Positions 6,234 through 14,464 of a stretch of 16,475 bases of DNA are shown here, piece by piece (position 1 is the first letter of the stretch; the number at the start of each line of letters is the position of its first letter). The notes below the pieces were generated by a model, which did no database searches, was not told where the DNA came from, and worked only from the letters and a program-made list of their open reading frames with translations. A program made the translations under genes and the position numbers. Source of the DNA: JANPBY01 sp963851405 (GTDB lineage Bacteria > Actinomycetota > Actinomycetes > DATJPE01); NCBI GenBank assembly GCA_963851405.1, contig CAWKPB010000008.1:1-16475 (forward strand). The letters are read 5' to 3'.

Positions 6234-6957
6234 GGTCGCCAAAGCGGGCTACGACCCAGGGAGCGAAGGCCATGGCCGCAAGGTCGAACCACCCGTAACC
6301 GCCGGCCGCTCCGCTTGGCGGGTTGCCGATCGATACCAACCCGGTCGGGTCGTAGGCCTGCCAGGTCCACGTACCCAAGGCGGTGCCGAGCACCTCGAGA
6401 TACGTCACCATCACGAAGGCTCCGACATAGAGCGACCGGTTGCGCCCCAACCACATGAATCCGACCAGGCAGACGTACCAAAAGGCGCCGAGCGCATCGG
6501 CGCGCGCAGCCAGCGGCGACAAGCCCCACAAGGCGTAGAGCCCACCGAAAACCAGGGTCAGGGTGACCGCCCCGCGTTCGTGGAGGCGGAGCCAACGTGT
6601 GCGGCCAAGGGCGAGCGCGGCCAAATAGATGAGGCCGTGACCAGGCGGAACAAACGAGGGAATGTTGTCCAATCGATAGACATAGACCTCGAGGCCGGCC
6701 GAAAAGGTGTATTCGACCAGCGTCGCGAACACCACGACCACGGCCACTTGCGCGCGAACGACTCCCGTCTGGAAGACGAGGAGAAGACCCAAGACGAGCC
6801 AGGTACCCACCCCCAACCAGCTTTGCTGGACCGCGCTTGCACTGCGATCGAGACCAAGCACGAGGGGCACCCAGAGCGCCACGATCGTGGCCACCAGCGG
6901 GTTGGGAAACGCATGATGCAGCGAACGCGTCGGCCGAGCGCGCTCTAGGACCGTCAT
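6199..6957 (-). CDS. Polytopic membrane protein of unknown function
   Basis: A 252-residue protein with about seven or eight hydrophobic segments (near 21-36, 47-63, 68-85, 105-118, 129-147, 155-171, 175-193 and 222-238). Polar residues in or beside these segments (Glu82, Glu90, His107, Glu188) and motifs such as VPPGHG, GTWTW and GNPPSG suggest a membrane enzyme or cofactor-binding protein. The layout loosely recalls carotenoid-pathway membrane enzymes, but I do not recognise it. I chose the ATG at 6955-6957 because the residues encoded further upstream overlap the promoter region of the CBS gene and are not membrane-protein-like. Its last 35 bases overlap the 3' end of the exported protein gene on the opposite strand. 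It diverges from the CBS-domain gene. Confidence 0.7.
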   Translation of the reverse strand: MTVLERARPTRSLHHAFPNPLVATIVALWVPLVLGLDRSASAVQQSWLGVGTWLVLGLLLVFQTGVVRAQVAVVVVFATLVEYTFSAGLEVYVYRLDNIPSFVPPGHGLIYLAALALGRTRWLRLHERGAVTLTLVFGGLYALWGLSPLAARADALGAFWYVCLVGFMWLGRNRSLYVGAFVMVTYLEVLGTALGTWTWQAYDPTGLVSIGNPPSGAAGGYGWFDLAAMAFAPWVVARFGDLRGWARTARRP

Positions 6958-7033
6958 CCCGCCATGCTGCCAGGGTCGTTTACATCGCGGCGGGGGACAG
7001 ACACGATGGAGGTTCCGACTCCAGGAGGCTGCG

Positions 7034-7417
7034 ATGAAGGTCCGCGAGGCAATGAGCGAGTCCGTGCTCACGGTCGGCCCCGCTCACACGTTGCGCGAGG
7101 CCAGCAAGGCCATGGTGGACAGACACGTGGGGGCGGCAGTTGTCGAAGATCCGGACGGGGAAGGCGCAGGAATCGTCACCGAGCGAGACATCCTGCGAGC
7201 CCTCGCCGAAGGCACAGACCCCGATACCGAGTCGGTGGGCACGCATGTGACCTCCGAGATCGTGTACGCAAGCCCCAACTGGACTCTGAGCGAAGCGGCC
7301 GAAGCCATGCTTCGGGGTGGTTTTCGGCACCTGGTCGTGATGGACGAAGGCGAAGTTGTCGGCGTCCTCAGCGTGCGCGACATCGTCCGTCAGTGGAATC
7401 TCGACCACACGGCCTAA
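7034..7417 (+). CDS. Stand-alone two-CBS-domain protein
   Basis: A 127-residue protein made of two CBS motifs, about residues 7-57 (ending GIVTERDIL) and 71-120 (ending GVLSVRDIV). Such Bateman modules bind adenine nucleotides and act as energy or redox sensors, or partner other enzymes. No catalytic domain is attached. AGGAGG (7023-7028) lies 5 nt before the ATG, a strong ribosome site unlike the leaderless neighbours. Its stop lies 6 bp from the stop of the convergent serine hydrolase. The partner protein cannot be deduced from the context. Confidence 0.92.
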   Translation: MKVREAMSESVLTVGPAHTLREASKAMVDRHVGAAVVEDPDGEGAGIVTERDILRALAEGTDPDTESVGTHVTSEIVYASPNWTLSEAAEAMLRGGFRHLVVMDEGEVVGVLSVRDIVRQWNLDHTA

Positions 7418-7423
7418 CAGCGG

Positions 7424-8023
7424 TCAGTCCGTTCCTTCGCGCTCCGCCAGTTCAGGTCCGCCCGCGGGATCCAGCAGCCAGCGCAGCATCCTCGGCCACG
7501 GCCCGTAGCCGGACTCGATATTCAGATGTCTCCCGGCTGAGATCACTACCGTTCTCAAGCCTGACGCCTGATAGTCCAGCGGGTCCGCGCGCCAGGGATC
7601 GTCTCCCCCAAGCACAAGATCGGTTCGCGTCGCCGCCCGACTCAACGTCCCCTCATCCAACGGGCCTGCCGGCAGCCGCGGAAAAGCCGATGCAGTCTCG
7701 GCCAGGCCCGGCGGCGCCACCAGGATCACCCGGTCCGCCAACAGCCGATCCGTCTTCGCGGCCAGGTGGGCCCACAGGTGGCAGGCCAGGGAGTGACAAA
7801 CGACGATCCGCCCCTGTGCGTCCTGCGCATCCAGGTGAGTAGACACCTCACCAGACCAAGCTTCCAGGTCCGGTGTGTACGGGTCGGGCAACGCCGGGTA
7901 GCTCACCGCAAGACCCTCGGCGGCGAGCTCGTGGGCCAACCAGGTCTGCCAGTGCCCAGGCCTGTTCCCCTCGTACCCATGCAGGATCAGCACCGACATC
8001 GGCTGCTGTCCCGGCCGGGTCAT
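7424..8023 (-). CDS. RBBP9/YdeN-type serine hydrolase
   Basis: A 199-residue alpha/beta-hydrolase of the RBBP9/YdeN family (small serine hydrolases, substrates mostly unknown). Visible landmarks are LILHGYEGN (12-20), the nucleophile elbow VCHSLAC with Ser78, GGDDPW with Asp141/142, and GRHLNIESGYGPWP with His166, the family's characteristic C-terminal signature. The glycine usually following Ser-Leu is alanine here. The ATG (8021-8023) overlaps the TGA of the P450 gene as ATGA, so the two are almost certainly translated from one message. The frame is open further upstream but lies inside the P450 gene. A role in hydrolysing a P450 product is a guess from coupling. Confidence 0.88.
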   Translation of the reverse strand: MTRPGQQPMSVLILHGYEGNRPGHWQTWLAHELAAEGLAVSYPALPDPYTPDLEAWSGEVSTHLDAQDAQGRIVVCHSLACHLWAHLAAKTDRLLADRVILVAPPGLAETASAFPRLPAGPLDEGTLSRAATRTDLVLGGDDPWRADPLDYQASGLRTVVISAGRHLNIESGYGPWPRMLRWLLDPAGGPELAEREGTD

Positions 8024-9357
8024 AGCCGTGAGACCAGTCGCATCGGTAGGCCGCCCCTCGGTCGGATGGTGACCAGCGCGTCCGGCTGCGGACGGGTGTC
8101 GCCCACCGCGTCCAGCTCGTACTCCTGGCTGACCCGAGCCAGCACGATGGCCGCCTCGAGCAGGGCGAAATCGCGCCCGATACACAGCCGCGGGCCGGAG
8201 CCGAAGGGCGCATACGCCGCTCGCTGAGCTGGGCCTCTGGCCCCCTCGCCGAAACGGCCCGGGTCGAAACGCTCGGGGTCCGGCCACACATCCGGCCGTC
8301 GGTGCAAGGAATAGGGGCAGAGGATCACCAGGGCTCCGGCCGGAATCGCGACACCCGAAAGCAGGTCCACTTCAAGGGCGCGCCGGGTCACGACCCAGGC
8401 TGGCGGATACAGCCGCAGGGTCTCGTCGAAGACTTGGCGAGTCCACGTCAACGCGCCGTAGTCCTGCCAGGCTGGGCGGCGCGCTTCGGGAGCCCGCCCC
8501 AGCACCGTGTCCACCTCATCGAAGAGCCTCTGTCGATGCCCGGGGTGCGCCGCCAACAGGTCCCAACTCCAGGTCAACGCGGAGGCGACGGTCTCGTGAC
8601 CGGCCACCAGCGTGGTCACGACCTCGTCTCGCACCTGGTCATCGGACAGCCCGGATGCGAGGAGCAGAGCCAGCAAGTCCTCGCCCGCCTCGGGGGCGGC
8701 CCGTCGTCGGCGCACCAGCTCGAAGACTGCACGGTCCAGAGTCTGGAGGGATCGGCGCATCCGTCGGTTGCCCGGCGTAGGGACGGACAGAGGCAGCGCG
8801 AGCGGGTTCTGCGCCCGGGACACGACTTGGTCGAGTGCCACGAGCACTGCATCGACCAAACTCCGCGCGAGCCCGCCGAGGTCAGTGGAGAACAACGCCT
8901 CCCCCACCACTTCGAGAGCCGTACGCATCATTTCGTCGTCGATATCGATCTCGGAGCCTGGAGGCAGCGCATCCCAACGTCTCAGCATCGCGTCGGTGGC
9001 CGTGACCACGGTTTCCACCAACGGGCCAAGGGAGGAGTGATGAAACGCGGGCTGTTGGATCCGTCGGTTGGTGCGCCACGGCTCATAGTCCGCGGTGAGC
9101 AGCCCCTGCCCCGTGACCAACGCCAATGAGTCGTACTGCACTGTCCGCTTGCCGTAGGCCCGGTGGTTGTCTCGAAGCACGCGCTGGACGGCGGCCGGAT
9201 CATCGACGAAGAAGACGTTTTGGCGCGGAATCGGAAACTGCACCACGTCGCCGAGCTCTGCCGAGGTCTCGGTAAGGAAGCGCAACGGTTCTCGGCGCAT
9301 CGCCACGGCGTGGCGCAACATCCAGCCCCCGGTCGGACGTGCCGGCTCACGCGCCAT
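8020..9357 (-). CDS. Cytochrome P450
   Basis: A 445-residue haem-thiolate monooxygenase without membrane anchor or fused reductase. I-helix AGHET (252-256) has the oxygen-activating acid/Thr pair; the K-helix ExxR is Glu312/Arg315 (ETLR); the PERF box is PERFDPGRF; the haem-binding loop FGSGPRLCIG puts the cysteine ligand at 392. The AGHET I-helix and the HRRPDVWPDPERF region resemble the CYP102/CYP110/CYP4-like branch that often hydroxylates fatty acids or other lipids, but substrate cannot be read from sequence. No ferredoxin or reductase gene is nearby. The ATG has no Shine-Dalgarno; a TAGGGT -10 ends 6 nt upstream, so it may have its own leaderless promoter besides being 23 bp behind the decarboxylase. 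Coupled by ATGA to the serine hydrolase. Confidence 0.95.
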   Translation of the reverse strand: MAREPARPTGGWMLRHAVAMRREPLRFLTETSAELGDVVQFPIPRQNVFFVDDPAAVQRVLRDNHRAYGKRTVQYDSLALVTGQGLLTADYEPWRTNRRIQQPAFHHSSLGPLVETVVTATDAMLRRWDALPPGSEIDIDDEMMRTALEVVGEALFSTDLGGLARSLVDAVLVALDQVVSRAQNPLALPLSVPTPGNRRMRRSLQTLDRAVFELVRRRRAAPEAGEDLLALLLASGLSDDQVRDEVVTTLVAGHETVASALTWSWDLLAAHPGHRQRLFDEVDTVLGRAPEARRPAWQDYGALTWTRQVFDETLRLYPPAWVVTRRALEVDLLSGVAIPAGALVILCPYSLHRRPDVWPDPERFDPGRFGEGARGPAQRAAYAPFGSGPRLCIGRDFALLEAAIVLARVSQEYELDAVGDTRPQPDALVTIRPRGGLPMRLVSRL

Positions 9358-9363
9358 GTCCGG

Positions 9364-9369
9364 ACCCTA
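9364..9369 (-). promoter_or_regulatory. Putative -10 (TAGGGT) for the P450 gene
   Basis: TAGGGT (complement of 9364-9369) fits TANNNT and ends exactly 6 nt before the P450 ATG. It sits in the 23-bp gap after the decarboxylase stop. It would allow a leaderless P450-hydrolase transcript independent of cydDC. Confidence 0.45.
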
Positions 9370-9380
9370 TGCGGGTCGGG

Positions 9381-10802
9381 CTATCTCGAAGCCACCACCT
9401 GGACCGTGGCCATCGAGGGATCGGCGGCGTAGGCCACCCGAACGCCCTGATCGGCGGCGGCGGCCAACGCAGCCAGCAGCCCGGTAGTCAGGACCTCGCC
9501 GGGGACGATGGCAGGAATGCCCGGCGGATACGGGGCCACCAACTCCGCCGCTATCCGCCCACCGGCTCGGCTCGCGCTGACCGTTTCGTGGGACGCGAAG
9601 AAGGCGTCCCTCGGCGTCATGGCTGCCTCGGGCGTGGTTCCTTCACCCAGCCACGCGGGAGCCACGACCGATCGGGGCGCGCCTCGGTTTCGCTCGATGG
9701 AAGCGATCAAAGCGTCGATGAAGGGACTCACGGTGGATGCGGAGTCGGCCATCGTGACCGTCGCCACGATCGTGTCGCGATCAGCCAGCTCGAGCGCGAA
9801 ACCCTGACCCTGCAGGTCATCCTCCACGGCGAACCCGTCCGAACCCGTGCCACTGAGACCAACCGCGATCCGGGTGGGGTCGATGGACTCCGCGGGGCCG
9901 GCCATCACCCGCAGGCCCGGGACCCCAGCCAGTCTGGTCCGGGCCTCTTCAACCAGGTCGATCGTTCGGCCGAGCAAGGTCCTTCCGTCGCGTTCGAGCA
10001 CCGCCCGGGCCGCATCGATGCTCGCCAGGATCGTGCCGGACGGGCTGGTGGTGAGGGTGGCCTCGAACGCTCGGTCGAGACGATCCCGGTCCAGGCGTAT
10101 CGTCCGGGCACAAACGAGCGCGGCCTGGGTGTAAGCAGGGAGCGCCTTGTGCGCACTCGTGACCATGGCATCGGCGCCACAGCTGAGCGCATGCGGAGGA
10201 AGGCTGGGGTGAAATCCGAGATGCGCCCCCCAGGCCTGGTCCACGATGACGGGCAGTCCCGCCGCGTGGGCGGTGTCGATCAACCACGGCAGATCCGAGC
10301 GGGCCCCGCCGTATCCCGGCTCGACCAGGAAGACGCCCTTGGCGTCCGGGTGTTCGGCCAGGGCCGCGGCCAACCGAGGGCCCGGCATCCCCGCGGGGAG
10401 CCCAGTCACGGGATCCACCTCCGGCTGGATCCACACTGGATTCAACCCAGCCAGGACAAAACCCATGAGCAGCGAACGGTGAACCGCCCGGGTGGCGATG
10501 ACCGTATCGCCGGGCTGCCCCAGGGCCAGCGCCATCGCCTGGTTGCCATGCGTAGAGCCCTGGACTGAGAAGCGGCACCAGTCGGCTCCCCACAGGTCAG
10601 CAGCCCGGGACTCGGCCGCTCTCAGGTCAGCCGGCGCGTCCCGCATGCTTGAGACCCCTCCGTACATCGGGACGTCGCCACCGACCACAGGGCCGACCAG
10701 ATCGGTCATTCCCTTGTGACCCGGAATCACAAAGGGTCGGGCTCCGGTGGTGCGATGACGCTCCCAGGCCTGGGCGAGCGGCGCGTCCAGCGGATCGGGC
10801 AT
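9381..10802 (-). CDS. PLP-dependent Orn/Lys/Arg decarboxylase family protein
   Basis: A 473-residue fold-type I PLP enzyme of the short bacterial basic-amino-acid decarboxylase family (SpeA/YaaO type, no N-terminal wing domain). Landmarks: PGHKG (27-31), the phosphate-binding GSTHGN (82-87), the ring-stacking His108 (AVHRS), Asp188 for the pyridine nitrogen (VDQAWGAH), Schiff-base Lys219 (SAHK), and the C-terminal domain motif APYPPGIP...PGE (423-436). Products would be a polyamine precursor such as agmatine, cadaverine or putrescine; the substrate is not readable. GAAGGAG lies 5 nt before the ATG. It starts 28 bp after the cydC stop, and a TAGATT hexamer overlapping that stop could be a separate -10. 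The family usually has DEA where this has DQA. Confidence 0.88.
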   Translation of the reverse strand: MPDPLDAPLAQAWERHRTTGARPFVIPGHKGMTDLVGPVVGGDVPMYGGVSSMRDAPADLRAAESRAADLWGADWCRFSVQGSTHGNQAMALALGQPGDTVIATRAVHRSLLMGFVLAGLNPVWIQPEVDPVTGLPAGMPGPRLAAALAEHPDAKGVFLVEPGYGGARSDLPWLIDTAHAAGLPVIVDQAWGAHLGFHPSLPPHALSCGADAMVTSAHKALPAYTQAALVCARTIRLDRDRLDRAFEATLTTSPSGTILASIDAARAVLERDGRTLLGRTIDLVEEARTRLAGVPGLRVMAGPAESIDPTRIAVGLSGTGSDGFAVEDDLQGQGFALELADRDTIVATVTMADSASTVSPFIDALIASIERNRGAPRSVVAPAWLGEGTTPEAAMTPRDAFFASHETVSASRAGGRIAAELVAPYPPGIPAIVPGEVLTTGLLAALAAAADQGVRVAYAADPSMATVQVVASR

Positions 10803-10830
10803 TGCGGCTCCTTCGGGTCAGGTCGCCAAT

Positions 10831-12621
10831 CTAGGTCTTCGCGGTACGGAGCGCCTGCGCCAACGCAAGGGCTCGTTCCTGCTCACGGGTCCACGCGGTG
10901 GCGTACCAGCCCCCCTGAGCCAGGAGCGTGCTGTGCGGTCCCCGCTCAGTGACCTCGCCAGCTCGCAGCACGACGATCTCGTCCACCTGATCGAGTCCGG
11001 ACAGCCGGTGCGTCACAAGGAGGCAGGAGCGGTCGGCGGTCAGGGCGAGCACGTCCGCAGTGAGGGCGTCGGCGGCCTCGACATCCAGATGCTCGGTGGG
11101 CTCATCCAGGAGCAGGATCGGGAAGTCCGCGAGCAGCGCGCGGGCCAACGCCAGGCGCTGTCGTTGCCCCCCGCTTAGCCTGCTGCCTCGCTCGCCCACG
11201 GGGGTGTCCAGACCAAGCGGGAGCGAGTCCAGCCAGACCGCCAGGCCCACGCGCTCCACCACCGCAGTCAGCTCATCGACGGCCGCGCACGGGCGAGCGA
11301 TCCGCAGGTTTTCTGCCACTGTGCTGTCGAAGATGTGCGCGTCCTGCGCACACAGCCCCACGATACGGCGGACGTCCTCTCCCGCCAGATTCTTGAGTTC
11401 CCTCCCGGCCAGCCGAACCGATCCCGTGTATTCGACAAACCTCAGGAGCGACGCTACGAGGGTGGTCTTCCCGCTGCCGCTCGGGCCAACGACCGCCAGC
11501 CGGGACCCGGCGGCAAGTTCCAGGTCAAGGGATGCGAGCGCCGCTGGGGCGCCGTCCGCCCACCGGACCGTGAGACCCCGGATCACAAGATCGTGGCCGC
11601 CTCCTGAGTTGACGGCCAGCGGCGCATCGGGTTCGGCCACCGGGTCGGGGTGATCGAGGATGGCGGTCAACCGGGTGGCGGAGGAGCGGACGCTCACGAG
11701 TGCCAAAGCCGCAGCGGGCAGCCCGACCACTGCCTCGTACGCTGCGAGCGGCAGGAGCACGAGCACCGCAAGATTGACCCCCTCCAGGCGACCATCGCCG
11801 ACCGCGGGTATCGCCACGAGCAACGATCCGATGACGGCGAGGCCAGCCAAGACCACGCCGAGGCCGGCGCCGAGGCCTGCGCTGCCTGCGACCCGACCGG
11901 TCAGCTCGGTCAATCGGCGATCGCTGGCCCGGATCCGGGCCAGCGCGTCCGCACCCGCCCCGGTGGCCATCACGTCGGGTGCCCCGTGCAGCAACTCGCG
12001 AATCTGGGCCGACAGTTCGCCCTTAGCCTCAGCTGTGGCGCTTTGGGCTCGCCGTGCGCCCCTCACGGTGGCCCACGGAACGATCGTGGCACCGAGAACG
12101 AGGACAATCAAAAGCACGGCGCCAGCGGCGGGCAGCAGCCACCACGCCACGGCGACCGAGACGCCTCCCGCCACGAGCGCGGTGGCGGCTGGGAGAGCGA
12201 TCCGAAGGCCGAGGTCTTGGACTGCGTCGACGTCGGTAACCATCCGAGCCAGCAGGTCCCCGCGCCGGAATTCAGCAAGCCCGTGCGGCGCCAACCGTTC
12301 CAAGCGCTCCCACACCTGGACCCGAAGGCCGGAGAGGGCACGAAACACCGCGTCGTGGGAGACCAACCGCTCGGCGTAGCGGAAGAAGCCGCGGCCGATC
12401 CCGAAGGCACGCACGAAGACGATGGCCACAGTCAGCGAAAGGACGGGCGGCTGCAGCGACGCCTCAGAGATGAGGTAGCCGCTCAGGGCCATCAGCCCGA
12501 TGGCGCACAGCGTGGCGGCGGCCCCTAACAGGGCTGCCACGACGAGTTCCCGGCGTGCGGGGCGCAGAGTCGAGGCCACCCGGCGAACCGGGCCGGCCGA
12601 GGTATCGGCGAGTGTCTTCAT
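10831..12621 (-). CDS. cydC: ABC exporter subunit CydC (thiol reductant ABC exporter)
   Basis: Half of the heterodimeric CydDC exporter, which in E. coli moves cysteine and glutathione to the outside and is needed to assemble cytochrome bd. Of 596 residues the N-terminal part is a transmembrane domain (LMALSGYLISEASLQPP is typical CydC); the ATPase follows with Walker A GPSGSGKT (379-386), LSGGQ (482-486), Walker B LLLDEP and the H-loop THR. I chose the ATG at 12619-12621, which overlaps the cydD TGA as ATGA with GAGAAGG just upstream; an in-frame ATG five codons earlier (12636) is possible. Followed after 28 bp by the decarboxylase. Confidence 0.92.
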   Translation of the reverse strand: MKTLADTSAGPVRRVASTLRPARRELVVAALLGAAATLCAIGLMALSGYLISEASLQPPVLSLTVAIVFVRAFGIGRGFFRYAERLVSHDAVFRALSGLRVQVWERLERLAPHGLAEFRRGDLLARMVTDVDAVQDLGLRIALPAATALVAGGVSVAVAWWLLPAAGAVLLIVLVLGATIVPWATVRGARRAQSATAEAKGELSAQIRELLHGAPDVMATGAGADALARIRASDRRLTELTGRVAGSAGLGAGLGVVLAGLAVIGSLLVAIPAVGDGRLEGVNLAVLVLLPLAAYEAVVGLPAAALALVSVRSSATRLTAILDHPDPVAEPDAPLAVNSGGGHDLVIRGLTVRWADGAPAALASLDLELAAGSRLAVVGPSGSGKTTLVASLLRFVEYTGSVRLAGRELKNLAGEDVRRIVGLCAQDAHIFDSTVAENLRIARPCAAVDELTAVVERVGLAVWLDSLPLGLDTPVGERGSRLSGGQRQRLALARALLADFPILLLDEPTEHLDVEAADALTADVLALTADRSCLLVTHRLSGLDQVDEIVVLRAGEVTERGPHSTLLAQGGWYATAWTREQERALALAQALRTAKT

Positions 12622-14378
12622 GCCTTCTCGGTCCATGCGGGCGCCGGAGGAACCATGCTTGCCAGCGCCTCCTCTTGGAGCTGGGACCCGGGCTCAGCGC
12701 GGCCCCCTGGGTCGGGCATGACCACGACCTGATCGGCAAGGCCTACGAGCGCGGGTCGGTGCGCCACCACCACGACGGTTCGACCCTCATCGCGCAACCG
12801 ACGCACGACATCGACGACGAGGTCTTCCGTCGGGCCGTCGAGCGCCGCACTTGGTTCGTCGAGCAGGACCAGTTCGGCCGGACGGCACAGCGTCCGAGCC
12901 AGAGCTACCCGCCGGATTTGGCCCGCGGAGAGCCCGACCCCTCCCTCACCCACCCGCGTGTCCAGTCCGGCCGGTAATGTGGCCCGGACCTCCGCATCGG
13001 TCAGGTCGAGCCCGGCGGCGGCCAGGGCCGAGTTGACCTCGGTCTCGGCAGCCTCTGGCGCGGACAGGCGTACGGCTTCGCGAAGAGTCCCCGCTGGCAA
13101 GTACGGCGACTGAGGCAGGTACGACACGTGGGTGCGCCAGGTCTCCGGATCCAAGTCGGAGACGGCGACGGCGTGCTGGCCGCCGTCCTGCAGGCTGATC
13201 GACCCGGAGTCAGCGGCTGCAAAGAGCAGCAGTGCGGCTAGGCACGTGCTTTTGCCGGATCCGCTGCTGCCGACGAGCGCCGTCACGGTGCCGGGATCGA
13301 GCACCAGGTTCAGCCCGGCGACAGCCGCCTCGGGCCGCCCCGGGTAGCGCACCACGAGGTCGTCCACCCGCAGGGTCGCGTGAGTGAGATCCGGCACGTC
13401 CATTCGCGTCCCTCGGGCCGGAGGCTGAGCCTCGAGCAACTCGAAGACGGCGTCGGCGGCTCCGACTCCCTCGGCCGCTGCGTGATAGTGCTGGCCCACC
13501 AGCCGGATCGGCAGGTAGGCCTCAGGGGCCAACAGCAGCGCCGTGAGTCCCGCTTGGAGCGTCATGCCGCCGTAGACCAGACGCAGCCCGATCGCCACGG
13601 CAACCAGGGCCACGGACAGGGTCGCCACGAACTCCAGCGTCAAGGCGGACAAGAACGACACGCGCAAGACACCCATCGTCGAGCGGCGGTACCGCTGCCC
13701 CACATCAGCGATCGAGGTCGCCTGCGCTCGAGCCCGCCCAAACACTTTCAGCGTGGGGAGCCCGGCTACGACATCGAGGAAGTGCCCGGACAAGGTCGCC
13801 AGCGTGGCCCATTGCCGATCGACCTGGCGCCTGGTGAAGGAACCGATGACGACCATGAACAGCGGGATCAGCGGAACAGTCACAGCCACGAGTAGGGCCG
13901 ACAGCGGGTCCTGAGTGAGGATCGCGACGATCACCGCGACCGGAACGATGCAGGCCAAGACGAGCTGCGGAAGGTAGCGGGAGAAATAGGCGTCGAGTGC
14001 GTCGATCCCACGTGTGAGCAACGTCGTGAGTTCCCCAGAGCGGGTCCCCGTGAGCCACACCGGACCGAGCCGATGCAGGTGGTCGAGGGCAGCGCCACGC
14101 AACTCGAACTTGGCCAGGGCCGAGGCCCGATGAGCGTTGCGCTCGGTCAGCCAAGCCATGGTCCCACGGGCCATCACGATCCCCAGCAGGAGGACGAGTG
14201 GACCGCGCACGGACCTCAGATCGGCGCCGTCCTGGAAGGCCGCGACGACGACGCCGGCAAGCACGAACGCTTGCACGATCACTAGCACAGCGGTGAGGGC
14301 CCCGAGGCCGACACTGAGCCCAAGAAAGCGTCGCGTGCTCCGCGTGTACCGAAAGAGCCTGGGATCAACCGCTCGCAC
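12618..14378 (-). CDS. cydD: ABC exporter subunit CydD (thiol reductant ABC exporter)
   Basis: Partner of CydC. The 586-residue product has an N-terminal MRAVDPRLFRYTR stretch typical of actinobacterial CydD, a six-helix membrane domain (residues about 18-300), then an ATPase: Walker A GSSGSGKST (370-378), signature LSAGQ (483-487), Walker B LVLLDEP (503-509) and H-loop His540. The signature is LSAGQ not LSGGQ, a change also seen in CydD relatives. It starts with GTG (14376-14378), preceded at 6 nt by a GACAAT hexamer that could be a leaderless -10. First gene of the minus-strand run. The oxidase genes cydAB, often directly upstream in actinobacteria, are absent; a secreted-protein gene diverges instead. 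Confidence 0.92.
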   Translation of the reverse strand: MRAVDPRLFRYTRSTRRFLGLSVGLGALTAVLVIVQAFVLAGVVVAAFQDGADLRSVRGPLVLLLGIVMARGTMAWLTERNAHRASALAKFELRGAALDHLHRLGPVWLTGTRSGELTTLLTRGIDALDAYFSRYLPQLVLACIVPVAVIVAILTQDPLSALLVAVTVPLIPLFMVVIGSFTRRQVDRQWATLATLSGHFLDVVAGLPTLKVFGRARAQATSIADVGQRYRRSTMGVLRVSFLSALTLEFVATLSVALVAVAIGLRLVYGGMTLQAGLTALLLAPEAYLPIRLVGQHYHAAAEGVGAADAVFELLEAQPPARGTRMDVPDLTHATLRVDDLVVRYPGRPEAAVAGLNLVLDPGTVTALVGSSGSGKSTCLAALLLFAAADSGSISLQDGGQHAVAVSDLDPETWRTHVSYLPQSPYLPAGTLREAVRLSAPEAAETEVNSALAAAGLDLTDAEVRATLPAGLDTRVGEGGVGLSAGQIRRVALARTLCRPAELVLLDEPSAALDGPTEDLVVDVVRRLRDEGRTVVVVAHRPALVGLADQVVVMPDPGGRAEPGSQLQEEALASMVPPAPAWTEKA

Positions 14379-14384
14379 GAACGC

Positions 14385-14390
14385 ATTGTC
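14385..14390 (-). promoter_or_regulatory. Putative -10 (GACAAT) for cydD
   Basis: GACAAT (complement of 14385-14390) ends 6 nt before the cydD GTG and there is no Shine-Dalgarno, the same geometry as hisN and P450. No matching -35 was seen. Confidence 0.35.
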
Positions 14391-14464
14391 GCGGACCGGT
14401 TCGCTGAGCCCGGCGGCGGGCCGATGCGTCTAGGACCAGGCGGATGACCACAGGGGGCTGGACA

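Noticed and set aside
9339..10568. 409-codon open frame on the plus strand antisense to the decarboxylase
   Set aside because: It mirrors a clearly recognisable PLP enzyme on the other strand, has Arg/Gly/His-rich composition and no family features; typical of antisense frames in high-GC DNA.
11650..12528. Long plus-strand open frame antisense to cydC
   Set aside because: Low-complexity Gly/Arg/Asp-rich translation and no domain; it is explained by the codon structure of cydC.
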